DNA of 64,000 nt, from contig JAXCGZ010022675.1 in the NCBI GenBank assembly GCA_037179515.1, positions 1-64,000 on the forward strand, read 5' to 3'. Position numbers and translations under genes: made by a program. The first letter of the stretch is position 1. Each line of letters begins with the position of its first letter. The stretch comes from Halocaridina rubra. Lineage: Eukaryota; Arthropoda; Malacostraca; Decapoda; Atyidae. Below are positions 12,698 through 25,195 of this stretch, piece after piece. The notes under the pieces were generated by a model. The model was not told where the DNA came from. It made no database searches and was given only the letters and a program-made list of their open reading frames with translations.

Positions 12698-14336
12698 ATT
12701 ACCTAATTGTGATTACCTAATTGTGTTTACGGGAAAGAGCCCAAAGCTCGTATCTTCCCGTCTCCTGATCGGTTCCATTTTATACTTAGTGATACTTATC
12801 ATACCTGTCCTTAAAACTATGGATTGAGATAGCATTAACTACCTCCTCGCTTAGCCAATTCCAATTATCAACTACTCTTACACTGAAAAAGTATTTCCTT
12901 ACATCCTGCAAAGAAGTTTTCTTACGAAGCTTCAAACTATGACCTCTAGTTCTAGAGCCAGCCATATCAAAATATCGATCCCTATCCACTCTATCATAAC
13001 TATGAAGGAATTTAAAGACTCTCACCATATCCCCCCTCACTCTTCTAGCTTCGAGTGATTTTAAGTCTAATTCCCTCAGCGTCTCATCATAACTGAGATT
13101 GCGTATTTCTGGCACCAGTTTCGTGGCATGTCTTTGAACTTTTTCAAGCTTAGCTATGTGCTTTTTCAAGTGCGGATTCCAAAAGGGGGCTGCATATTCG
13201 AGTTTTGGCCTCACATAGGTTACATAAATATTTCTGAACATTTCCTTGTCCATGTGCCTGAAGGCTACCCTTACATTTGATAAGAATGCATATGCTGCCC
13301 TTACTATGCCATTTATATGTATTTCTGGAGACAAATCTGCCAGTATGTTTACTCCTAGATCTCTCTCATTTTCTGTCTCTTGAAGTTGTACTCCAGCCAC
13401 CAAGTAGTCAAGCTTGGGCCTTCTTGCACTTGTACCCATTCTCATTACCTTACAGTTTGAAGTATTGAATTTCATTAGCCACTTTTCTGACCACTCATGC
13501 AGATTATTTAGATCCTCCTGAAGTTCTCTACCATTGTTCTCGTTTTTTATTTTCTTCACAATCTTTGCATCATCTGCAAACATATTCATGAATGAATTTA
13601 CAGACTCTGGTAGGTCATTTACATATACAAGGAACAAAAGTGGCCCTAAAACTGAACCCTGTGGAACTCCACTACTAACTCTTCTCCATTCAGACACTGA
13701 GTGTCTTACTCTAACCCTCTGTTCCCTTCCTTCTAAGTAAGTTTTTATCCATTCCAAAACATTTCCACCTATTCTAGCCTTTGATTGCAGCTTCCTAATA
13801 AGTCTCCCATGTGGAACAGTGTCAAACGCTTTCTGGAAGTCTAGGAATATGCAATCTGCCCAGCCCTCTCTTTCCTGTAAGATTCGGCTTACCTCATCAT
13901 AAAATTCTAATAAGTTTGTTACTGTTGATCTACCTTCTCTGAAGCCATGTTGCCTCACTGACAAAAAGTTGAAGGATTCCAAGTGAAGAGAGATATGTTT
14001 CCTTAGTAGTTTCTCCATAACTTTGCAAACTATGCTGGTCAAGGAAACTGGTCTATAGTTCAGAGCCGTATCCCTCCTTCCCTTTTTGAAGATAGGTATC
14101 ACATTTGCTTGTTTCCAGCATCTTGGAATCTCCCCTGACTCCAGTGACTTTTTAAATATGATACTTAGTGCCACTGATATTGAGCTTGCGCATTTTTTAA
14201 GCACATGAGGGGATATGTCATCAGGACCTGTAGCTTTATGAACATCTAAATCCATGAGCGCTTTGCATACCTCTGTGGCTGTAAGGTTGATGTTCTCTAA
14301 TACCGGCCCTTGAGCTTCTGTCACTGCAATCTGAGG
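12698..14336 (-). CDS. CR1-A LINE copy e5, open reverse transcriptase frame (512 codons)
   Basis: The best-preserved CR1-A copy. The open frame 14324-12786 encodes the RT and C-terminal domain of a CR1-clade LINE, the enzyme that copies element RNA at a nicked target. Visible motifs by residue: KATGPDD about 30-36, NYRPVSL 89-95, RQHGFREGRS 124-133, catalytic LDFQKAFD 161-168, GVPQGS 219-224 and FADDA 249-253 (second and third catalytic Asp). The CR1-type thumb region YVRPKLEYAAPFWNP and the terminal RKYFFSVRVVDNW follow. The frame stays open upstream of the Met into the (GT)n, so the true start and the endonuclease were lost by 5' truncation. The 3' untranslated end has two CACAATTAGGTAAT units. 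It may still be enzymatically competent, but it is not autonomous. Confidence 0.88.
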
Positions 14337-14357
14337 GTGTGTGTGTGTGTGTGTGTG
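14336..14357. repeat. (GT)n spacer between e5 and e6
   Basis: Short GT tract linking the 5' truncation of e5 with the 3' terminus of e6. Confidence 0.95.
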
Positions 14358-14535
14358 ATTACCTAATTGTGATTACCTAATTGTGTTTACGGGAAAGAGC
14401 CCAAAGCTCGTATCTTCCCGTCTCCTGATCGGTTCCATTTTATACTTAGTGATACTTATCATACCTGTCCTTAAAACTATGGATTGAGATAGCATTAACT
14501 ACCTCCTCGCTTAGCCAATTCCAATTATCAACTAC
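14358..14535 (-). pseudogene. CR1-A LINE copy e6, remnant cut by the fold-back element
   Basis: Only the 3' untranslated end and the last codons remain. The match to other copies stops after CCAATTATCAACTAC at 14535, where the terminal inverted repeat of the fold-back element begins. The rest of e6 is not found on the other side (15353 onwards), so the junction involved a deletion, or e6 was already truncated. Confidence 0.85.
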
Positions 14536-14536
14536 T

Positions 14537-15352
14537 TCATTTTGCTATTGTAGATAAAGGATGGTTTACACTGTCAAACGGTTCGTCGAAAGCGGTTGGA
14601 CAGACAAGTGTTTGAAGTGATGTTCGAACGTGTGAACGGGGTATTTGGTTGTCGAACACGACAACCAAATACCCCGTTCACACGTTCGAACATCACTTCA
14701 AACACTTGTCTGTCCAACCGCGTTCGACGAACCGTTTGACCGTGTAAACACGGAACGTGTTCGACAACCAAATACCCCGTTCACACGTTCGAACATCACT
14801 TCAAACACTTGTCTGTCGAACCGCGTTCGACGAACCGTTTCACCGTGTAAACCCCCCTTTACAATTGAATGAATGAGAGTGCCAAATGGGAAATTTAAGA
14901 GATTTTGGTTTACATATGGAATAGCTTTTCTCTATATAAAAAGGATAAAATATTCGTTAGTGGGGCAAATTATCCTTTTAGCATATAAGCCTTGTAACCT
15001 GTACATTGGCTAGCAATACGTTCCATATGTAAACCAAAATCTCTTAAATTTCCCATTTGGCACTCTCATTCATTCAATTGTAAAGGGGGGTTTACACGGT
15101 GAAACGGTTCGTCGAACGCGGTTCGACAGACAAGTGTTTGAAGTGATGTTCGAACGTGTGAACGGGGTATTTGGTTGTCGAACACGTTCCGTGTTTACAC
15201 GGTCAAACGGTTCGTCGAACGCGGTTGGACAGACAAGTGTTTGAAGTGATGTTCGAACGTGTGAACGGGGTATTTGGTTGTCGTGTTGTCCAACCGCTTT
15301 CGACGAACCGTTTGACCGTGTAAACCCCCCTTTAACTACAATAGCAAAATGA
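14537..15352. mobile_element. fold-back element with long modular inverted arms
   Basis: TCATTTTGCTATTGTAG at 14537 is mirrored exactly by CTACAATAGCAAAATGA ending at 15352. The arms (14537-14921 and 15021-15352) are near-perfect reverse complements around a loop of about 100 bases. Each arm contains several copies, in both directions, of a module of about 95 bases running from GTTTACACGGTCAAACGG through TTCGAACGTGTGAACGGGG to TTGGTTGTCGAACACG. The left arm has a further internal palindrome centred near 14657. The right arm lacks about 53 bases of the equivalent module, which explains the unequal arm lengths. No transposase frame and no clear target-site duplication are visible. It fits a non-autonomous Foldback/MITE-type DNA element whose superfamily I cannot assign. 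Confidence 0.85.
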
Positions 15353-15432
15353 TTCAGCATATTTTACATGATAAATAGTATCCATAGGATCAAACATCGT
15401 GGGTATGGTTCTGTGGAAGTATTTTGTTGTGC

Positions 15433-15617
<185 letters not shown>

Positions 15618-15785
15618 TAATATCTCACATTGAAAGATGGGAAAATTGTTCTACTACAATTTATTTTAGCTTTTGGGTGGGGGTTTAAGAAAAAATACTG
15701 GTTTAAAGACAAAAAATGGTTAGCCAAGACCATTAGGAAACCAGCAATTTCAGCTACAACGTAACATAACCTTGTGTAACAGTCT

Positions 15786-16005
15786 AATAGCCTTCTGGCT
15801 AGTACAGTGGTAACGCGCTGGCCTCGCATTCGCGAGGTCGACAGATCGGTTCCCGTTCAGGACCGAGAGTTTAAGCTGTTTACTGGGAAGGTCACTGCTG
15901 TGGCTGTACACCACAGTGGGGGGTTGGGGCTTGCACCGGCTGACGCCCGCCAGAGCAGGGGCGATGCCTCTGATAGGAGGGCTAAAACCGCAAACTTTAA
16001 CTTTA
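15786..16005 (+). mobile_element. SINE-C copy
   Basis: tRNA-like head with A-box TGGCTAGTACAGTGG and B-box GATCGGTTCCCGTTC, and a self-complementary CCTCGCATTCGCGAGG between them where the anticodon arm would be. The body includes GAGAGTTTAAGCTG and ACCACAGTGGGGGGTTGGG. The reverse complement of the same head and body is at 57085-57285. The 3' end here is (A/T)-rich (CTTTAACTTTAAAC). Confidence 0.75.
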
Positions 16006-16738
16006 AACTTTTAATAATACCCTATAAGTTATTGGTAAGAATAGTTATCCTAGGCAGTAAAATATCCATCTCTGACTCTTTACTCAGGTGCAGCTAAAAC
16101 AGCAATATCGGTGCAAAAGTACGAATTTTGGTTGCTAGCAAACTCTTATAAGCGATAAATGAGTCAGTATATATTTCATAACGTATCTAAACACATTTAA
16201 ATAAAGTTTCTTAATTTTGTACAAGCTCAGTGTCCTTCCTTAAACCAATATGGAGTATGTAAAGATCTAAACATTATGATAAATATCGTTCATATCTTAA
16301 TGTAATTATCGAAGACACCATCTTTATATCAAGATCAGTTGATAAATACGGCATAAAGTGAAAGACATTATACACTCACCAACAAAATATGTCCGATATT
16401 TCTTGATTTACACCAAAGTTTTTGTCAGACACTGGATATAGGTCCCAAGGAAAAGACAAAGTCTAATTTTTTTTTATTTCAGAGTTCAAAGTTTGTTTAA
16501 AACATCTTTTATACCATATTATATGTATTATATTTCTTAGTGTTCCATTCTAAAGTGTTTACAGATCAGAATATACTAAAAAGTACACTATAAACGCGGA
16601 AATCAAAGAGAACCACAACACGGAAATCAAAGAGAACACACGATGGGTACATGATAAAGACATACTTCTAATCTTCCAAAGTTCCAAATGACTAGCTTTG
16701 ACAGAGTGTTTGTATAATTGGTGCTGACATCTTTTGGC
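16006..16738. other. no feature recognised
   Basis: AT-rich, no coding frame. A short direct repeat (ACGCGGAAATCAAAGAGAAC-like) occurs twice at about 16594-16636. Confidence 0.4.
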
Positions 16739-17487
<749 letters not shown>

Positions 17488-20400
17488 TTTATGAGTGTGA
17501 CACCGGGACAGGCAAAAAAAAACTGCCCTCATCAAACCGGACAAGAAAAAAAAAACATTAAGGCAATGAAACAGTAGAATTTTCAGGACATTGCAGTAAT
17601 AAGGAAATGATGCAAAACAGGAAAAGGGCAGCTTGAAAGAATAGTCAAAGTATTGAGGACCAAGATATATGACTGGGATTAGGCCCTGAGATGATGATAG
17701 ATCCTCTTTTTGAAGGAAGATGGGTTATTTAGAATTAGGAAAGCCAAAAGGAGGAAGAGGATTCCAGAGTTTGGAAGTGGATGGGAAAAAGCAGTCGCTG
17801 CACCGACCAATCCGTATGCTACAAATCTTTACACAGTACCTATAACACGAGGCCGCTTGGCGAGTGTTATGTAGCCTCACCAGTTGAGGATGGTTGCAAC
17901 TAGCCAACTCATCAGAGCAGCAATGGAAGTAGTAGCCATAGAAAAGAGAAAGGGATGATACCTTAAGGCGAAGAGAAAGAAAACCAGATATTAGAAGAAA
18001 GGGAAGCGTCATGGATGACTCTCATTGCCTTAGTTTCAACCCTATCAAGAAGATAAGTCGAAGAAGAAGTACCCCAGATGTGCGAGCAGTATTCTAAACA
18101 GGGATGGATAAAACTTTTATAGAGCTTAAATAACTGGAAAAAGGAAAAGTAATGACGAAAACGAACAGAGCCCCCAATATTTTTGATTCATATTTAGACA
18201 CTTGCATTACTTGACTGCTTAAACAAGTTACAGTCTATCTGGATTCCTAATATGTTATCAGGCTTAAGAGGGTAAAGGTCGTTAGTTCCGAAGACGATGG
18301 GGTTATCAGGAAGAGAAGAAACTATATCTTGGAGGCATTAAATTTTGCTAAAGTTTGATTGCTCCACTCAGCTATCCACTGCAAATCGGAGTTGAGAGTA
18401 GAAGAAAGAATGATATGAGACTGATTATGAGTAGCAGATGAAGGTTGTGAAGAAAAGGCAGAGGAAAAATGAAGGGTAGAGATGGGACTGAAGAGGATTG
18501 TTGATGAAGAGAAGTAAAGGAGTGGGTGAAAGAACAGAGCCCTGTGGAATACCACTGGTAACTGGGAATGGGCTAGCTGTTGCGCCGTCAACAACCACAG
18601 ATACTAAACGATCAGAAAGAAAACTGGAAATTAGAGAAAAGAGAGAAGGTGCAAAGCCATAAGCAGGGAGTCTTGCCAACAGAGCCTTGAGCCAGACTCT
18701 GTCAAAAGCCTTAGATATATCAAGGGTGATTTCAAGGATTTCCCATAATTCCTCAGAGAAGATAACCATACATGAGTAAGATATGACAAGAAGTCACTAA
18801 TGGATTTTCCCACACAGAAGCTGTACTGGTGATCAAAAATGAGTAAGTTATATTACAGATGTGTCAAGATGTGAGAATTGAGCGAAATTTCATATATTTT
18901 AGCAATAGTAGAGGTTAGAGCAATAGGTGGTAGGTTGGACCATGGTGGGCACTTGTGATACTACAGCTGAAGGGTCTTTTGGACTTAAACAGGACTGCCA
19001 AGGACAGTTCTATTGGTATGCCAACATCAACACCAAATATTCTGGGAGATATGTTACACATCTCTTAGAACCCCTTCACATGTGACAATTCACAACACAC
19101 CCCATCTCAGTTTCTCTCTATTTTATGTTTTCTTCGTGCCCACGCCCGATAAAGGCAGATTTTTTTTCCCCCCGTCCTGGTGTCACAATCATAAGAAAAA
19201 AATAGGTCGGTAGTTGAAAGGAATAGAGTGGTCACCCTTTTTAGGAAGAGGTTGATTTAGAGCATGCTTCCAAGCTGAAGGCTAGATACTTGTTGAGAGA
19301 ATGAGGCAAAAAAGACGGCAAAGCACAGGAGCCAGTTCATCTGTAAACTTCTTAAGGAACCTTGCAGGGATACCATTGGGTCAGGATGACTTGTTTGTCC
19401 TAATAGAGCAAAGAACCTTATGGACTTGCATGGAGAAATAATAAAGGAGGGCATAGGGTTAGAGAAGGGATAAGTACGTGGAACTAATGGCACTGGAAGC
19501 ACTTGCAGAAGAGTTGGTAGAAAAATGAGAACCAAAGAGAGTGGCTTTGTTTGTGGGACAGCAAGCTATAGAGCCATCAGAATGAATTTGAGGGGTAAAA
19601 CTTGAGTTACAGAGTTTTGGGAGAGGTTTTTGGCTAAGGACCAGAAACATTTATCAGAGAGAGAGGAGTTAAGGTCATCAACTTTACTTCTTTAAAAAAG
19701 AAACTTAAGGCATTTGAATCTGAGCAGTGCAGCAATTCCTAGCTGCAATAAAAGCAAAGCAAACTAAATTAGAGGGAGAAACTTGGTGCTACCGATACCC
19801 ATTACCTGGCCTGAGTAGCCATGGAGCACGGTCAAATCAAGGATTAGGGGAGGAACAGCTTCCAGAGAGTTTTGAACTCAGCAACTCTTAAAACTACCTG
19901 TTCAGGATTGCAGGTCTGAAGGCAGTAGTCAACACATGTGAAATCAAAGAGAAAGCTATTAAAATAATCATATTGGGTATGCTCAAAGTGCCAAAGGCTG
20001 CGCTCAGAAGGAGGAATTGATGGAGAAGGTGTGAAAATGGAAAAGATTGAGATCAAAGAGTGGTCAGATTTACCAAGAGGGGAAAGCACAGAATATGAGT
20101 AGCTTGAAAGATTAGAAGTAAGAAATAGGTCAAGAGTGTTGGCTGCATGTTCGTGTCAATTGGGATCACAAGTAGGATGTTTGATAATCTGCTCCAAATC
20201 ATGAGTAATAGAAAAAGCATGGGCCTCACTTCCTCCCATGCCAGTGTGAGAAAAATCAAGCCACACGCACACACTGTTGTATGCACTGAAGTCACCAATA
20301 TCGAGAACTTCAGTGTGTGATTGAAAAGATTACAAGGACTCGTGGCAAGAGGACAGATATTCAATGAGAGGCACAAAGTCAATGAGTTAAGAAACCAGGA

Positions 20401-21004
20401 GCTGAATTAGAAATATATAGTGGTCGTGGAGAGATAGATTTTCAGCCAGGGAACATCAAAGTCAGGAAATTCAAGATCCTTGAGCCTTGCAATAGGAGTG
20501 TTAGTGTTGCAGTAGACACAGACCACCACCTTTGGAATGGAAACGAGAAATCAGGTTATAGTTAGAGATTTGAAATGGGTCAGTGAAAGCATGGCTAGAC
20601 AGCTGGATTTCGGAAAGAAGGAGGAGGTAAGGGAGGGATGTACCCAAGGGCAGTTCCACAGGCGAAAGTTTGGAGTTCAGACCACGAATGTTAGAAAAGT
20701 GAAGAGTGAATGAAGCAGATCTTTCAGGAGGTGCAAGGTTAAGGGCAGAACCATTACTACCGCCAAGAGTGTCTACTCTCACACCAATAGCGGAGTCATC
20801 AAGATCCCCAAGTATGAATAGCACCCAACTATACCGGGTACTGGGTGCTATAAACAGTGGACCTTCCAAAATTATAGAAACAATGAGAAAAAAAAGTGAG
20901 CACAAAGAAATAGAGATGGGAAATGTTGTGACTTGTCAAAGGAAATGGGATAGTACAAGATGTTTAATGAATACACCAGAATTTTCAGTGTCTTTGTAGG
21001 CATA
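17488..21004 (-). pseudogene. LINE-B copy, near full length but decayed
   Basis: Minus strand. The 3' terminus is at about 17488 (CCTGTCCCGGTGTCACACTC). Upstream come the C-terminal domain (17725-18060), RT with VTSGIPQGSVLSPTPLLLFI and ISKAFDRVWLKALL (18425-18769), the linker (19257-19680), and the endonuclease C-terminus with PLGKSDHSLIS (19844-20089). The endonuclease N-terminus has HFSNIRGLNSK and LLLSEIQLSS (20501-20905). The 5' leader reaches about 21004 (AAAATTCTGGTGTATTC, also in the 26905 copy). Frameshifts separate all blocks, and a LINE-B-derived insertion interrupts it at 18950-19203. LINE-C follows directly on its 5' side. Confidence 0.82.
18950..19203 (+). mobile_element. short internally deleted LINE-B derivative nested in LINE-B
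   Basis: Opposite in orientation to its host copy. The first about 190 bases match the LINE-B 5' leader in the + copy at 26920-27110 (AATATTCTGG, ACATCTCTTA, TTCACAA). The last about 60 bases match the LINE-B 3' terminus (GTGCCCACGCCCGATAAAGG, GTCCTGGTGTCACAATCATAAG). Everything between, the endonuclease and RT, is absent. Host LINE-B sequence resumes at GTCGGTAGTTG. Confidence 0.65.
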
Positions 21005-21011
21005 AAGATAG

Positions 21012-22378
21012 AATCGTGCTTGAACAAACAAACAAACAAACAAACATTTATTTCCATTTTGTACAATGGTTATTCAACATTAATAGTAACTTATAAGTAG
21101 ACATGTAATTAAACTAATAAATAAGAGGGTAATACATATAGTCAAATTAAATGTAGCTTTCATAGAAAATAATAATGCTGTAACAAAAATGTTAACAATA
21201 ATGTTAATAATAAAGTAGTAAGTATGCCACTAGATACAGGATCGTTATTATCGGCATCATTTCCATATTTGTTTTCCTTACAATGAGAATAATTAGTTCT
21301 TAATGAGCAGCAACTATTTGTCCAAAAGAAAACTATATAGTTTGCCTTTGAAAGCTGTGAAGGAGGATGCATTTTTAAGATGCTCTGGAATATTATTCCA
21401 GAGTGCTGGCCCTTTGATAGTGATCATCTTTGAACCTGCTTCTGTGTTTGTTCTGTGAATAAAGAGCTCACTGCTCTGTCTTGTGTTGGTTCCCCTTTTA
21501 TCCCTGACTGTTTTTAAATCAAATAGCCAGCTAGGATAATGATGGTCCAAAATTTTGAATACAAAAACATAAATAGCATAAGTGACCTTGTTTTCTGCCC
21601 GCAGCCACCCAAGTTTATTGAGAGCTGGTGTGATGTGGTCATATTTTCTTATTCCTCCCAGGGCAACTCGAGCTGCAAAATTAATAAGCTTCTATATTCT
21701 GTTTATCTGAGTCTTAGTGGTAGCTCCCCAAACAGTTGTGCAGTAATTAATATGACTTAGGGCTAGAGATTCAACAACAGTTATTCGAGTGGTAGTCTCA
21801 AAATTGTCTTTTATACGTGATAAGTACATTAATGTTCCTGTAACCTTTTTGCATACTTTATCTATGTGGGAATCAAACAACATGTGGTTATCAAAGTGAA
21901 TTCCTAGGTCTTTGACTGTTTTGCTAGGTGTGATAATATTGTCGCAAAAATTAATTGTTGTGTTTTCTGGAATTTGTGCTATGTGGAACCTTGAACCAAT
22001 AAATATGCACTGTGTTTTACTTTCGTTAATTAACAGCCCAATTTCTTGGAAATAGGTTTTAATTTTTGACAGATTGTTTTCTGCTCTTAAAGTTAGCTCT
22101 GGGAGATTATTAATATCACCACTAAGGAGTAGTTGAGTGTCATCTGCATATTGTACGACTAGACAGTCAGAAATGAAAGAAGATAGATCATTTACGTAAA
22201 TGGAGAAGAGGATAGGACCAAGTACTGATCCCTGTGGAACACCAAATGATACATTTTTTGGCACAGAGATAATGTTGTTAAGACGTTTGGACTGTTTACG
22301 ATTAGATAGATACTCGCTAAACCAGCTTGGATCAATATTTAAGTTAGTACATTTACTTAAAAGAATTTCATGGTCTTA
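21012..22378 (-). pseudogene. LINE-C copy, RT C-terminal half
   Basis: Minus strand, 5'-truncated. The open stretch 22264-21692 has FGVPQGSVLGPILF, the QYADDTQLLLS catalytic box and SHINYCTTVWG. A second frame (21550-21314) holds the C-terminus with FIHRTNTEAG and GPALWNNIPEHL. The 3' end carries AATAAA and a (TTTG)n tail at 21020-21046 on the minus strand. Frameshifts separate the two halves. The same family is at 33976-36050 and 54794-56141. Confidence 0.85.
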
Positions 22379-22929
22379 ACCTAGGCCAGTCCTATATTAG
22401 CCAAATGCCTTCAGTCATGGTATTTCGGTGGGCGGCTGGTGAACACACTGATAGTAAGTAGACTTATGAACTGATAATAGCCATGCTAGAAGTCTACCAC
22501 CACCAACACACATACACACATAAGGAAACCTGAAGATTTTGGAAATACCTTTGAACACTGGAAATTAGCGAAGAGGAGGACAAGAGCACTCATCACCAGC
22601 CCAATTCCACTTTTTTTTTTTAATGACTTTTGACTTCTATTTTTATAAAGGCTGCTTTGATGGCGTCCATTCCTGCCGAAATGTGACAATGCATACCATT
22701 GTTCTTTAGTCTTCCTTTACAGGGAAGACCTAGGTTATAAAAAGCCTTGAATATTACGACCAGGGCTTTGAAGTTTTCATTTTTCCTACAAGAAGAACAC
22801 AGTAAGTTGTGAATATCTTCACTTTTGTATTATTTACTTTGTGATGTAGTCCTGAAAGGTAGGGACTTTTCATTCAAACAAGTAGTGAATTTTGGATGAA
22901 CTTCCTCCATCTTCTTCCATCAACTCCTG
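22379..22929. other. no feature recognised
   Basis: No coding signal or match to the other repeats was noticed. A T-run lies at about 22611-22621. Confidence 0.35.
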
Positions 22930-23220
22930 ATCCCTTCGTAAAATACAAGAGTACAACTTCCTTTTATGTTATACAAGATTTCCGCTACATTTCGTAACAC
23001 ACTTAAGAATCCCATTTGTATTATACAGGAGTTCTTCCTCCTTTCGTAACATACTACTTGATCCTGACCTTGTGAGAGAATCATTCACATTTGTATTACT
23101 TGAAGAAGGCTTCACTCTTTCGTATTATACAAGAAATCTCTGTGGTCATACAAGGTTTACTACTCTTTTGTAATATATAAGAAAACCGTCCTCTTTCGAA
23201 AATACACCCGGGGTTCCAAC
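22930..23220. repeat. degenerate tandem repeat, unit about 27-30 bp
   Basis: About ten imperfect units built on TTTCGTATTATACAAGA with a variable CT-rich remainder, for example near 22937, 23000, 23017, 23045, 23105 and 23169. Units differ at many positions, so the array is old. No open frame follows the period. Confidence 0.6.
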
Positions 23221-23475
23221 TCTTCTTCTTGCATCCTCACTCGTTCCACCACAACTCTCGTCATCTACGTGATGCAAGTTCATGTTATCCAATTCACGAT
23301 GAGTATGAATACAATGCAGTACAGACCACTCACGAGGGATGACAGGAGGGGGATCCAGCTCTAATTTTCTAGCTTCAATAAGTCTGTGATCGCCTTCAAA
23401 TTCAGACTAATATTGACTCATAAAATGTAAAAAAATAATGTAATTGAAGATGAACAGTTTATTTACAGGCAGTAT

Positions 23476-23583
23476 TTCTTCTTCTTCTTCTTCTTCTTCT
23501 TCTTCTTCTTCTTCTTCTTCTTCTTCTTCTTCTTCTTCTTCTTCTTCTTCTTCTTCTTCTTCTTCTTCTTCTTCTTCTTCTTC
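23476..23583. repeat. (TTC)n trinucleotide microsatellite
   Basis: 36 TTC units. Poly-Ser and poly-Lys frames are artefacts. Confidence 0.97.
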
Positions 23584-23871
23584 GTCATCATCAACATCTT
23601 TTTCATCTTCATTTTTTTTATATGTTGATGCTGGAAATAAATCTCATCAATGCATTTGCTCACTTTTACGGCCGAATGCCCATCTTAACACCAACTTCTT
23701 CATATCTCCTCGTTTGGGACCGTCACCAAACTGATTATACCTATTCTTCCAGGGGCATGATTTTCATTCATTTATTTTGAAATATTTGGTTTGTGTCTTT
23801 ATTTTTATTTTTGAATAATATTTTTCGTTTAATTAATAATTACCAATTCCTTCCTAAGTAATGAAAGTTCC

Positions 23872-23991
<120 letters not shown>

Positions 23992-24334
23992 CATCTTTTC
24001 TTCGCCACAAACCTCTCCTATTAACCCTGACAGTCCAATTTCTCAAGTAAGCTTTAAATCTGGGATGGGAGAGTCTGACGCTAATCTGTAAGCTGATTCC
24101 ACTGCCTCCCTTGTTTTATGGTTGCCTGCTTCGCTCAACTTAAGCTTAGGGCTTTTTGAGGGGCTCTGTCGTGTAAAACAGTTTTTTTTTTTTTTACTAA
24201 GTGAATACGAAACAAATAACAATATGTGCCGCACTGATATGTTAATTAGCATGAAAAACATCCCTGCGAAGAAAGTATTCTTCGAAGAATTGGTATTAAT
24301 ATGTTCTTGTACACTGAATTCATGATTGTAGTCG

Positions 24335-24535
24335 CCGTGGCTCAGTCGGTAGCGTCTCCGACTCTGAGGCGTCAGGTCGAGGGTTCGCGCCCCGTCACGG
24401 TCTGAGGTTAGCAAAGGCATGCACTCAGCGTAAGGATTACATCTGCCAAAACAAGTCCTTCGCAAGAAGGCAACCGTCCTAGCCCTTGGTTGATAAGGGA
24501 GTCCGTGACGTAAAACCGGAACACACTGAATTCAT
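24335..24535 (+). mobile_element. SINE-B, complete-looking copy
   Basis: Best tRNA-like head in the window. GCCGTGGCTCAGTCGGTAGC contains the A-box, and GAGGGTTCGCGCCCC is a B-box with its T-arm. CGTCACGG pairs with the CCGTGG of the 5' end, with G-T pairs at both ends. An anticodon-like loop CTCTGAG is present but its stem is poor. The body has GGTTAGCAAAGGCATGCACT and a small palindrome around AAGTCCTTCGCAAGAAGG, and ends GGAGTCCGTGACGTAAAAC. The tail recurs at 56430-56550. I read it as a SINE rather than a working tRNA gene because of the body and the broken stem. Confidence 0.8.
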
Positions 24536-24542
24536 GGTTACC

Positions 24543-24546
24543 ACAC

Positions 24547-24637
<91 letters not shown>
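24543..24637. repeat. (CA)n(TA)n microsatellite
   Basis: CA to about 24560, then TA to 24637 with an AATA slip near 24580. It directly follows the SINE-B copy. Confidence 0.95.
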
Positions 24638-24642
<5 letters not shown>

Positions 24643-25195
24643 CTCTGCTATCTGGAGATTTTTGAAATGCGTGCTCGGAAGGGGTCTTTCGAGTGTGATT
24701 TTCAACAATTATAGATACTGTCCTGATGATTTTTCTTGTATAATCATTCTACTGTAAAAATAGGTTGTGATTAACTATTAGTGGTTTGAATTGGGATAAG
24801 TTAGCTGAATGATGTTGGCCAAATGAAGTTTCCCGCATTTTTCAGTGCTGTAAACCGGAATGACTGGGTGTGTAGAAGGTTTTGCATTTTTATTATTGGG
24901 GGATATTGTTGTGACCCTTTATCCTAAAAGATATATGGTGAGAGAAATGGGGAAATTTGTGCTCTCGTGAATGACTGTGTGCTTCGACTCAACCATACTC
25001 TCTTAATCCCCTGCTCCAACAAGTCTGTGTCCACCTCTATTCATATAGGAACAAATTGTAACTCTTAAAGCTATGCATATATATAAGTACTCGTATGTAC
25101 GTAACTAAGGTTAAATTATATGTGGATTTACGTCGTGTTCTGATGGTTTATAGTAGAATAGCTTGTAAGCTGTGACAAAAATCGGTGCATATATA
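24638..25195. other. no feature recognised
   Basis: No coding frame, tRNA-like boxes or internal repeats noticed. Confidence 0.4.

Noticed and set aside
22930..23220. CRISPR-like array
   Set aside because: The units are degenerate and contiguous, without constant repeats and unique spacers, and the DNA is clearly eukaryotic.
24335..24410. A functional tRNA gene
   Set aside because: A- and B-boxes are good, but the anticodon stem does not pair well, and a SINE body found elsewhere in the window follows.
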